Assembly: GCA_023487095.1 (NCBI GenBank)
Contig: JAMDEL010000066.1
Location: 1 to 11,645 of the forward strand
Direction: 5' to 3'
From: Patescibacteria group bacterium
Lineage (GTDB): Bacteria; Patescibacteriota; Doudnabacteria; UBA920
DNA length: 11,645 bases
Positions 5,882-11,331 of this stretch are shown piece by piece. The notes under the pieces are model-generated. The model saw only the letters and a list, made by a program, of their open reading frames with translations, made no database searches and was not told the DNA's origin. Each line of letters begins with the position of its first letter. The stretch's first letter is position 1. The translations under genes and the position numbers were made by a program.

Positions 5882-7396
5882 TTATACGGTAATATCTTTT
5901 AAAATATCTATCTTTGCGCCGATTTTTTTGAGCCGCGTCACCAAATCCTCATACCCCCTGGCTATGGAATAAACATTCCGCAAAACCGAAGTGCCTTTGG
6001 CGGCCAGCATGGCGATTAAAATGATGGCAGCCGGGCGCAGGGCGGGTGGACAAATGACTTCCGCGGCCTTAAGTTCGCTCGGCCCTTCTATATATACGCG
6101 GTGCGGGTCGGCCAGTAAAATGTTGGCACGCAGCTTGGAAAGCTCTAAATAGTAGATAGCACGGTTTTCGTATACCCAGTCGTGGATTAAAGTCTTGCCT
6201 TCAGCCTGGGTGGCAATGGGTACAAAAAACGGCAGGTTATCTATATTAATGCCGGGGTAAGGTAGGGGATGGATCTTTTCCTCCAAAGCCTTTAACTTAG
6301 AAGGAAAAGTTTGGATATCAACCAAATTTGTTCTGCCGTTACGGGCTTTGTAGCCTTTCAAAACTTTGTAGTTGAGTCCCATTTTTTCCAATTTCAAAAG
6401 TTCCAGTTCCAAAAAGTCTATCGGGCACCGCTCAATGGTAATGGAAGAATTGGTAGTTGCTGCAATGGACAAAAACAGCATGGACTCAATCGGGTCCTCG
6501 CTCAAAAAATATTCCACGTCCGTCTTAATCTCTTTTTTCCCGTACACCGTCAGAGTGGAAGTGCCCAAGCCCTCAATGCTCACGCCAAGCTTCTCCAAAT
6601 AGAAACAAACATCCTGAACCATATAATTAGAGGATGCATACTTAATCACTGTCTTGCCCGGAATTCTCGCAGCGGCCAAAAGGGCATTTTCCGTTACCGT
6701 GTCGCCGGTTTCATACAAAACCACTTCGGCGGGCTTAAGCTTTTTTACCGATATTTCATAGTGGTCGTGGACAGTCTGGATACCCACTCCCAATTTTTCC
6801 AAAGCATACAAATGTGGCCTTACGGTGCGGGCTCCCAGCTTGCAGCCTCCGGCAACCGGCAGCTTAAAGCTTGCAAACATATGTACCAAAGGGCCAATCA
6901 GCATAAGAATACTCCTGGTTTTGACCGCCGCCCCCGCGTCCAGGCCCTTAAGATTCAGTCTTTTGGGGGGGTCAACAATCAAATCCTGGCCTTGCCACTC
7001 GGCCTTAACCCCAATACTCCTTAAAACCTCCAGCATGCGGCTGACTTCTTCAATCTTGGGCACATTTTTCAGGGTAGTGCGGCCGGAGTTCAGCAAACTG
7101 GCACATAAAAGCCCCATGGCTGCGTTTTTGGAGGTGTTGGTTGCAATATGGCCGGACAGTTTATGTCCGCCCTCAATCTTAAAGCTAACTGAATCGCCGG
7201 CGAGGGCGAGCAAGGGTTTTTTTAAAATCGCGCTGATTTTTTCCAGCATGTCAGTAGTCAAATTTTGCAGACCTTTTTCCATGCGGGCCACGGCCGACTG
7301 GCTGGTTTTAAGGCTCTTGGCGAACTGCGCCTGGGTTAGCCCCCGCTCTTCCCTGAGCTTGGCAATCAGCTGGCCAATAATTTTATGGGTATTCAT
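5882..7396 (-). CDS. murA: HTH-MurA fusion: UDP-N-acetylglucosamine 1-carboxyvinyltransferase with an XRE-type DNA-binding domain
   Basis: A 504-residue protein from the ATG at 7396. Residues 1-66 are an XRE/HTH_3 domain (LIAKLREERGLTQAQFAKSL, then SQSAVARMEKG). Residues 70-504 are an EPSP-synthase-fold MurA of normal length, which adds enolpyruvate to UDP-GlcNAc in the first committed step of peptidoglycan synthesis. SKNAA (89-93) carries the substrate Lys-Asn. GGCKLGAR (183-190) is the fosfomycin-site loop with the catalytic Cys. NIDNLP (384-389) holds the catalytic Asp. The usual DLR is ALR (452-454) and the usual DRGYE is ARGYE (479-483). A further in-frame ATG at 7438 lies upstream of the predicted transcription start and its codons would be the palindrome, so it is rejected. 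No Shine-Dalgarno; leader about 12 nt. The HTH may couple MurA to regulation of its own or other genes. Confidence 0.88.
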   Translation of the reverse strand: MNTHKIIGQLIAKLREERGLTQAQFAKSLKTSQSAVARMEKGLQNLTTDMLEKISAILKKPLLALAGDSVSFKIEGGHKLSGHIATNTSKNAAMGLLCASLLNSGRTTLKNVPKIEEVSRMLEVLRSIGVKAEWQGQDLIVDPPKRLNLKGLDAGAAVKTRSILMLIGPLVHMFASFKLPVAGGCKLGARTVRPHLYALEKLGVGIQTVHDHYEISVKKLKPAEVVLYETGDTVTENALLAAARIPGKTVIKYASSNYMVQDVCFYLEKLGVSIEGLGTSTLTVYGKKEIKTDVEYFLSEDPIESMLFLSIAATTNSSITIERCPIDFLELELLKLEKMGLNYKVLKGYKARNGRTNLVDIQTFPSKLKALEEKIHPLPYPGINIDNLPFFVPIATQAEGKTLIHDWVYENRAIYYLELSKLRANILLADPHRVYIEGPSELKAAEVICPPALRPAAIILIAMLAAKGTSVLRNVYSIARGYEDLVTRLKKIGAKIDILKDITV

Positions 7397-7410
7397 AAGG
7401 CGATAAATTA

Positions 7411-7430
7411 ATATATCATATATGATATAT
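7411..7430. promoter_or_regulatory. Perfect 20-bp palindrome, probable operator of the HTH-MurA gene
   Basis: ATATATCATATATGATATAT is identical to its reverse complement. It lies 14 nt ahead of the ATG at 7396 and overlaps the predicted -10. XRE-type regulators bind such dyads as dimers and often regulate themselves, so autoregulation by the HTH of the adjacent gene is a natural inference. AT-rich palindromes can also arise by chance. Confidence 0.55.
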
Positions 7431-7442
7431 ATTAGCATACAA
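7415..7442 (-). promoter_or_regulatory. Promoter of the HTH-MurA gene
   Basis: On the minus strand TTGTAT (7442-7437) and TATGAT (7420-7415) are 16 bp apart. The start would be near 7408. The -10 lies in the right half of the palindrome, and the -35 abuts the terminator of the preceding gene. The -35 is weak (three of six). Confidence 0.5.
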
Positions 7443-7475
7443 AAAACCGCCCTGCAAGAAAGCGGGGCGGTTTTT
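7442..7475 (-). terminator. Intrinsic terminator of the small membrane-protein gene
   Basis: Arms 7442-7455 and 7462-7475 pair over 14 bp (one non-Watson-Crick T-G pair) around AAGAAA. On the minus strand it ends in TTTTTT, 8 nt past the stop codon at 7484. It insulates the murA promoter immediately downstream. Confidence 0.9.
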
Positions 7476-7483
7476 AAAACTTA

Positions 7484-7690
7484 CTACATGTTACCCATTA
7501 ACCTGGCAAACCAGGCTTCTAAAAAATGGCTTTTTTGATTAAGGGAGAAAAGCACCAGAAGACCCGCCAGATAAACAACATTCAAGGCCACGACTTTCAG
7601 CAAATCATGCTTGATAATAACGTGTTCGGCAGCCTGAAGGGCCGGGGTGCTGAGGGATGGCTGGCTTTGAGGATTGCGATTTTTGCTCAT
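7484..7690 (-). CDS. Small single-pass membrane protein, unknown function
   Basis: A 68-residue protein. The first 22 residues are polar and Ser/Pro/Gln-rich (MSKNRNPQSQPSLSTPA). One hydrophobic segment spans about 32-51 (KVVALNVVYLAGLLVLFSLN), and the short tail contains two aromatic residues (EAWFARLMGNM). I do not recognise a family. The Lys/Arg at the N-terminus suggests N-in topology. It has its own strong terminator and is divergent from the DUF4446 gene, sharing a 101-bp intergenic region. TATAAA on the minus strand (7733-7728) is a weak -10 candidate. No Shine-Dalgarno precedes the ATG. It ends with TAG. The clean terminator supports a real gene. Confidence 0.65.
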   Translation of the reverse strand: MSKNRNPQSQPSLSTPALQAAEHVIIKHDLLKVVALNVVYLAGLLVLFSLNQKSHFLEAWFARLMGNM

Positions 7691-7750
7691 AGGCTAGTTT
7701 AAGCTTAAAAAATCTTGTTTTTGCCTTTTTATATTAACATCTCCCTGCAT

Positions 7751-7779
7751 TTGAAAGCAACCCCAGGGAGTGCTACAAT
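7751..7779 (+). promoter_or_regulatory. Promoter of the DUF4446-bactofilin operon
   Basis: TTGAAA (7751-7756, five of six), a 17-bp spacer and TACAAT (7774-7779, five of six), with a TG at 7771-7772 that makes an extended -10. Transcription would start near 7786, only about 6 nt ahead of the ATG at 7792, so the message would be nearly leaderless. Confidence 0.8.
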
Positions 7780-7791
7780 AACCTGGCTAAA

Positions 7792-8274
7792 ATGCTCACA
7801 AACCCGCAAAACCTAGTTGATTTTTCCCTGATTTTAAGCCTAATCTGCCTCTTTCTGATTGGGTTTTTGTTTTGGCAATCAAGGGCGTTGAATCGTCTCA
7901 GGAAAAGCTTTTTTACCGGGCAGAACGGGCGGGATTTGGAAACCATACTAATGGAACTGTCCCGCAAGCTCCAGCAGGTAGAGGACGAAAAACTGGTGTT
8001 GGAGCAGAGCCTGGCCACGCTTACCCTGAAGTCGGAGCTGGTAGTGCAAAAAATCGGCGTGCACAGGTTTAACCCTTTTGCCGATGGGGGAGGCAATTTC
8101 AGCTTTACCCTGGCCATCCTGGACGGACATAACAACGGGGTGGTTCTGACTTCCATGCACGGACGGGAACAAAACCGGATTTATGCCAAACAAATCACCG
8201 GGGGCAAGGCCGAAACCCAACTAACGGAAGAAGAGCGGCTGGCAATTGAGTCGGCGCATTCCAAAACAAACTAA
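7792..8274 (+). CDS. DUF4446 family protein
   Basis: A 160-residue protein. One membrane segment (about 12-28, ILSLICLFLIGFLFW) is followed by a basic patch and a coiled-coil-like stretch (about 48-85, with KLQQVEDEKLVLEQ). The C-terminal domain carries the DUF4446 pattern: VHRFNPFADGGGNFSFTLAI (90-109), GVVLTSMHGREQNRIYAK (116-133) and LTEEERLAIESA (143-154). The family is common in Gram-positive and CPR bacteria and has no established biochemical role. The topology is a short outside or membrane anchor with a cytoplasmic coiled coil and domain, which suits a scaffold. It heads a run of three plus-strand genes. No Shine-Dalgarno; near-leaderless start. Confidence 0.85.
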   Translation: MLTNPQNLVDFSLILSLICLFLIGFLFWQSRALNRLRKSFFTGQNGRDLETILMELSRKLQQVEDEKLVLEQSLATLTLKSELVVQKIGVHRFNPFADGGGNFSFTLAILDGHNNGVVLTSMHGREQNRIYAKQITGGKAETQLTEEERLAIESAHSKTN

Positions 8275-8302
8275 AAAACAAAACCTGAACCTGTTATTAA
8301 CC

Positions 8303-8316
8303 GCTGAACATTCAGC
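8303..8316. repeat. Short inverted repeat upstream of bactofilin
   Basis: GCTGAA-CA-TTCAGC, 6-bp arms around 2 bp, lies 4 nt ahead of the Shine-Dalgarno of the bactofilin gene. It could be a small operator or an mRNA hairpin that tunes initiation, or chance. Confidence 0.35.
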
Positions 8317-8330
8317 ATAAAAGGATTCTT

Positions 8331-8729
8331 ATGGACAAAATGATCGATGAAAGCCTGAGTCAACAGGCGGAAACCGTGGTCGGTCCCAGCGTCAAAATCC
8401 AGGGCGACCTAAACAGCGACGGCAACATAAAAATTGAAGGTTTTGTAACCGGCAAGGTCAAAACCACCCAAAGCGTCTTTGTGATGAACGGCGCCCATAT
8501 CTCTGCTGATATCATAGCCGGCAACAGCGTAATTGGCGGCGAAGTCTTGGGCAACATCAAAGTCAGCGGCCACCTAATCCTCCAGAACACGGCCAAAATT
8601 ACGGGAGATATTTCCTGCCAAATTCTACGAGTGGAAGACGGTGCCCAATTTAGCGGCAAATGCAGCATGAGCCAGAACGGCAACGGCGGCAAAAAGACCG
8701 TTCACGAAGAACCAGAAATAGAGAAATAG
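8331..8729 (+). CDS. Bactofilin (polymer-forming cytoskeletal protein)
   Basis: A 132-residue bactofilin (PF04519). The core (about 18-112) is a right-handed beta-helix built from short repeats with regular Gly and hydrophobic residues: VKIQGDLNSDGNIKIEGFVTG, then AHISADIIAGNSVIGGEVLG, IKVSGHLILQNTAKITGDIS and LRVEDGAQFSGKCSM. Flanking tails are polar and disordered, as usual in the family. Bactofilins form nucleotide-free filaments at the membrane that place cell-wall enzymes. It follows the DUF4446 gene by 56 nt and has an AAGGA site (8321-8325) 5 nt before the ATG, the only Shine-Dalgarno in this operon. Stop TAG. Confidence 0.93.
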   Translation: MDKMIDESLSQQAETVVGPSVKIQGDLNSDGNIKIEGFVTGKVKTTQSVFVMNGAHISADIIAGNSVIGGEVLGNIKVSGHLILQNTAKITGDISCQILRVEDGAQFSGKCSMSQNGNGGKKTVHEEPEIEK

Positions 8730-8775
8730 GCCTTTTTAAGGCCCAAAGAGCACAAGCAACCTCTTTTGCTTGTGC
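8729..8775 (+). other. Two stem-loops between bactofilin and the kinase-like gene
   Basis: GGCCTT-TTT-AAGGCC (8729-8743) starts inside the bactofilin stop codon, and a 10-bp hairpin GCACAAGCAA/TTGCTTGTGC with a 6-nt loop (8750-8775) follows. Neither is followed by a U tract, so they are not clear intrinsic terminators. They may act as mRNA processing or stability signals that set the level of the downstream gene. Confidence 0.5.
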
Positions 8776-8801
8776 ATCTTCCAGTCTAATCTTATAGCGC
8801 C

Positions 8802-9644
8802 ATGTATTATTACATTTTTGACCAGGGCAATTTGCCCATGGAAAAATTTGAAAGGCTGCAAACTGAGGCGTTGGGGTATTTTGCGGAATTTAAAGTCTCC
8901 GGCGAAACCGCCCGGGTTACTCCGTTGCGTTCCGTGGCCGACCTGGTAGACACCGCCAGCCAGCGCGGCGCCAAAACCTTGATCGCTTGCGGCTCAGACG
9001 ACACCTTTAACCTCATGCTGGCCTCGCTAAAAGGCCGCGACTTCACCTTGGGCTTCGTGCCCTTTGACGAAAAATCTTTTCTGGCCAAAATCTTGGGTAT
9101 TGAAAACATTTTTATTGGTGCCAAGACTATTGCGGCGAGACGGATTGAAAAAATTGACCTGGCAAAAATTTCCAACAACTTTTTTATCAACTACCTGGAA
9201 TTCGGGGTGACGAGCCACAACCTTAGGTCCTTAGGCTGGCTGGCCAGCGTAAAACTTCTGTCTTCCGAGGCAAAAAACTACACCATCCGGATAGACGACT
9301 CATATAATCTGAATATTTCGGCCCTTGGCGGGCTGGCGATTAACATCCGCTCAGCTTCGGCTTCGGGACAAAAAATTGCCGACCCGACGGACAGCCATTT
9401 GGACCTGCTGGTTTTGGAAAAGCTGACTAAAATGCAAATCTTAAGGTACCGCGAAGACATTGCCTCCGGAGACTTGGAAAAAATTCCCAAAACCACGGTT
9501 ATTAAATGCAAAAAAATAACATTTTTGGAACCGCGCGGCACACCCCTGACCATGCTGGGTAGGATAATCGCAAAATTCCCTTCCACCGTGGAATTGGTGC
9601 CGCAACGCCTGCGCCTGATTGTGGGGAAAAACCGAACTTTTTAA
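8802..9644 (+). CDS. Degenerate diacylglycerol/lipid-kinase-like protein
   Basis: A 280-residue protein with the layout of the DAGK_cat / YegS / LCB5 family. LIACGSDDTFNLMLASL (60-76) stands where the nucleotide-binding GGDGT loop and following helix are expected. TLGFVPFDEKSFLAKILGI (82-100) stands for the P-x-G-T-x-N-x-x-A-x-x-L-G-I segment. IEKIDLAKISNNFFINYLEFG (115-135) matches the segment leading to the second domain, which is beta-rich with LDLLVL (199-204) near the end. Both canonical glycine motifs are altered (GSDDT; no GTxN), so kinase activity is doubtful and a binding or regulatory role is possible. Start ATG at 8802, no Shine-Dalgarno; TCTAAT at 8785-8790 may be a private -10. 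It follows bactofilin by 72 nt on the same strand. Confidence 0.6.
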   Translation: MYYYIFDQGNLPMEKFERLQTEALGYFAEFKVSGETARVTPLRSVADLVDTASQRGAKTLIACGSDDTFNLMLASLKGRDFTLGFVPFDEKSFLAKILGIENIFIGAKTIAARRIEKIDLAKISNNFFINYLEFGVTSHNLRSLGWLASVKLLSSEAKNYTIRIDDSYNLNISALGGLAINIRSASASGQKIADPTDSHLDLLVLEKLTKMQILRYREDIASGDLEKIPKTTVIKCKKITFLEPRGTPLTMLGRIIAKFPSTVELVPQRLRLIVGKNRTF

Positions 9645-9659
9645 CACAGGCTTCCTGTG
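9645..9659 (+). repeat. Short inverted repeat at the purF leader promoter
   Basis: CACAGG-CTT-CCTGTG, 6-bp arms around 3 nt, begins right after the kinase-like stop codon and ends one base before the TATAAT at 9661. With no U tract it is unlikely to terminate. Its position in the promoter spacer suits an operator as well as an mRNA end structure. Confidence 0.4.
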
Positions 9660-9666
9660 CTATAAT
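9657..9666 (+). promoter_or_regulatory. Extended -10 promoter of the purF leader
   Basis: A perfect TATAAT (9661-9666) preceded by TG at 9658-9659 (TGC-TATAAT). No -35 at the normal distance; TTAACA (9641-9646) is only 14 bp away. An extended -10 can work without one. Transcription should start near 9673, 3 nt before the small ORF. Confidence 0.65.
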
Positions 9667-9675
9667 CTAAACCTG

Positions 9676-9747
9676 ATGAAACAAGCAGTACAACCGAAAA
9701 AGCACAACCTTCCCTCTCCCGAAAACAGACCCACTGCACCCAAATAA
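9676..9747 (+). CDS. 23-residue leader-peptide-like ORF ahead of purF
   Basis: A small ORF of 23 codons from ATG 9676 to TAA 9745-9747, starting MKQAVQPKKHNLPSPE. It has five Pro and four Lys and no hydrophobic stretch. It begins about 3 nt after the predicted transcription start, so its mRNA would be leaderless, and its stop codon overlaps the left arm of an intrinsic terminator. Promoter, short ORF, terminator and then a biosynthetic gene is the layout of an attenuator leader. The peptide has no obvious run of one regulatory amino acid. It could be a real small protein, or the ORF could be incidental to a leader RNA. Translation is not proven. Confidence 0.45.
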   Translation: MKQAVQPKKHNLPSPENRPTAPK

Positions 9748-9773
9748 ACCTCCGCTCACTTGCGGGGGTTTTT
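9746..9773 (+). terminator. Intrinsic terminator in the purF leader (candidate attenuator)
   Basis: Arms 9746-9755 and 9762-9771 pair over 10 bp (one T-G) around TCACTT, and the right arm continues into a T5 tract (9769-9773). It lies 100 nt downstream of the leader promoter and 35 nt before the purF Shine-Dalgarno. No promoter of comparable quality is visible between it and purF, so purF expression seems to require read-through. AACC-TT-CCC at 9707-9715 could pair imperfectly with the GGGGGTT arm as an alternative fold; this is speculative. Confidence 0.8.
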
Positions 9774-9807
9774 AAATTTTCTTTTTTTCAGTAGTGCAAA
9801 AATCATC

Positions 9808-9813
9808 AGGAGG
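9808..9813 (+). promoter_or_regulatory. Shine-Dalgarno that fixes the purF start
   Basis: A perfect AGGAGG, six bases ahead of TTG 9820. It is the strongest ribosome binding site in the window and selects the TTG over an upstream in-frame TTG at 9760 that lies inside the terminator hairpin. Confidence 0.85.
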
Positions 9814-9819
9814 CAACAC

Positions 9820-11190
9820 TTGGGATTTAAAGATGAATGCGCGGTGGTGGGCGTCTACGGACACCCAACCGCTTCGTACTTAGCAGCGGTCTGTCTTTTT
9901 GCCTTGCAGCACCGGGGACAGGAAGCAGCCGGCATTATGGCCGGGCTCCGCCTTCACAAAAGGCGCGGCTTGGTCCGGGACATTTTTAACAAACGGAGCC
10001 TCAATAAGCTCCCGGGAAACAATGCTATCGGCCACACCCGCTACTCCACAGCCGGAGGCAAGGGCCTGAAAAACGCCCAACCCTTCATGGCCGAATCCAA
10101 ATTCGGCAGAATTGGCCTGGCACACAACGGCAACCTCACCAACACGGCTAAACTGAAACAGCAATTGGAGCGCAAAGGGGTAAGATTTGAAAGCTCCAGC
10201 GATTCCGAAGTCCTGCTTCAGCTCATTGTCGCCTCGGAAAGCTCCAGCCTTAGCGAAGCCGTTAAGGCCGCACTGAAAAAAGCCGAAGGCGCGTTTTCCG
10301 TGGTTGTTCTTTCTCCGGAAGGAATCATTGCGGCACGCGACCCCCACGGCTTCAGGCCCCTGGTGATGGGGGAGACTCCTTCCACCGGCGACCGTCCCTG
10401 CGTAATTTTCGCATCGGAAACCTGCGCTTTTGGGCCGGTCCAAGCCAGCTTTATCGGCGAGGTCGGCCCGGGAGAGATGGTTCAAATAACCCGCCAAGGC
10501 ATAAAACGCCAAACCTATGCGTCCGCCCCGGAATCCTACTGCATCTTTGAGCATGTGTATTTCTCTCGTCCGGATGCCTGTCTGGACGGAAAATCCGAAG
10601 ATGCCAGAAGGTATGAAATGGGCCGCCGCCTGGCGGAAGAACGCCCCGTCAAGGCCGATGTGGTCATACCAATTCCCGACTCGGGCAAACCAGCGGCTTT
10701 GGGATTCGCCACTCGCTCGGGCATCCCGTACCGAATGGGCTTGGTCAGGAACCACTACATTGGACGCACCTTTATAGAGCCTTCACAGGCGGAACGGGAC
10801 AATGGAGTGAAGCTCAAGCTCAACCCGGTCCGTGACCTGATTGAAGGCCGACATGTAGTCCTGGTAGACGACTCGCTGGTTCGCGGCACCACCATCCGGA
10901 AAATCATCCGCATGGTCCGTGCTGCGGGAGCTAAAAGCGTCCACGTCAGAATCGCCTGCCCGCCGACCGTCTCCCCCTGTTTCTACGGGGTAGATACGCC
11001 AACCAAGGCCCAGCTCATTGCGGCCAACCACTCTGTGGAAGAAATCCGCCGCTTCGTTGAAGCTGACAGCCTCGCCTACCTTTCCCTGCCGGCGCTCAAA
11101 ACCGCCTGCGGCAAGACGCGCGGCTACTGCACCGCCTGTTTTACTGGCAAGTACCCGACGCCAGTCGGGCACCTCATCAACCTCCCATAA
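9820..11190 (+). CDS. purF: Amidophosphoribosyltransferase PurF
   Basis: A 456-residue enzyme from TTG 9820. It makes 5-phosphoribosylamine from PRPP and glutamine, the first committed step of purine synthesis. The N-terminal glutamine amidotransferase has Cys7 after a 6-residue propeptide (MGFKDE), then LQHRGQEAAGI (29-39), GHTRYSTAGG (71-80) and HNGNL (102-106). The phosphoribosyltransferase domain has IPDSGKPAALGFA (285-297), NHYIGRTFI (311-319) and the PRPP loop VVLVDDSLVRGTT (346-358). Cysteines at 241 (ESYCIFEHVYF), 387 (PCFYG) and 437/440 (GYCTACFTG) match the [4Fe-4S] ligands of the Bacillus-type enzyme, so an oxygen-sensitive, propeptide-processed form is expected. No other purine gene is next to it. 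Expression probably depends on the leader terminator. Confidence 0.95.
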   Translation: MGFKDECAVVGVYGHPTASYLAAVCLFALQHRGQEAAGIMAGLRLHKRRGLVRDIFNKRSLNKLPGNNAIGHTRYSTAGGKGLKNAQPFMAESKFGRIGLAHNGNLTNTAKLKQQLERKGVRFESSSDSEVLLQLIVASESSSLSEAVKAALKKAEGAFSVVVLSPEGIIAARDPHGFRPLVMGETPSTGDRPCVIFASETCAFGPVQASFIGEVGPGEMVQITRQGIKRQTYASAPESYCIFEHVYFSRPDACLDGKSEDARRYEMGRRLAEERPVKADVVIPIPDSGKPAALGFATRSGIPYRMGLVRNHYIGRTFIEPSQAERDNGVKLKLNPVRDLIEGRHVVLVDDSLVRGTTIRKIIRMVRAAGAKSVHVRIACPPTVSPCFYGVDTPTKAQLIAANHSVEEIRRFVEADSLAYLSLPALKTACGKTRGYCTACFTGKYPTPVGHLINLP

Positions 11191-11200
11191 AACCACGAAG

Positions 11201-11237
11201 AAGCCCGCTCTTTTCCGCAAGGAAAACAGCGGGCTTT
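11201..11237 (+). terminator. Terminator hairpin after purF
   Basis: AAGCCCGCT (11201-11209) pairs with AGCGGGCTT (11228-11236). After one C-C mismatch TTTTCC pairs with GGAAAA, closed by a GCAA tetraloop. It is a long stable stem 10 nt past the purF stop, but the U tract is short (TTTGG), so termination may be partial. Confidence 0.65.
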
Positions 11238-11273
11238 GGATAAAAAGAGCTTTAAAACAACAAAGGAATCTTC

Positions 11274-11302
11274 TTGATTTTTCTTTAAAATTCTGGTAAA
11301 GT
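11274..11302 (+). promoter_or_regulatory. Candidate promoter of infB
   Basis: TTGATT (11274-11279), a 17-bp spacer and TAAAGT (11297-11302) with a TG forming an extended -10. The start would be near 11309, giving a leader of about 23 nt. TATAAA at 11311-11316 is an alternative -10 without a good -35. Confidence 0.4.
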
Positions 11303-11331
11303 TAATAAGTTATAAAAAGCTTTTTCAAACC

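Noticed and set aside
6311..7406. Long plus-strand open frames (237 and 193 codons) opposite murA
   Set aside because: They are antisense to a well-supported MurA, have no family resemblance or start signals, and use implausible residue composition.
7397..7438. Extended N-terminus of HTH-MurA from ATG 7438
   Set aside because: The extra codons are the palindrome and promoter, and the predicted transcription start is downstream of that ATG.
8729..8775. Intrinsic terminator after bactofilin
   Set aside because: The hairpins are real but no U tract follows either one, so they are listed as stem-loops rather than a terminator.
9880..10755. 291-codon minus-strand frame opposite purF
   Set aside because: It lies wholly within purF, whose motifs are intact; the frame is a by-product of GC-rich codon usage.
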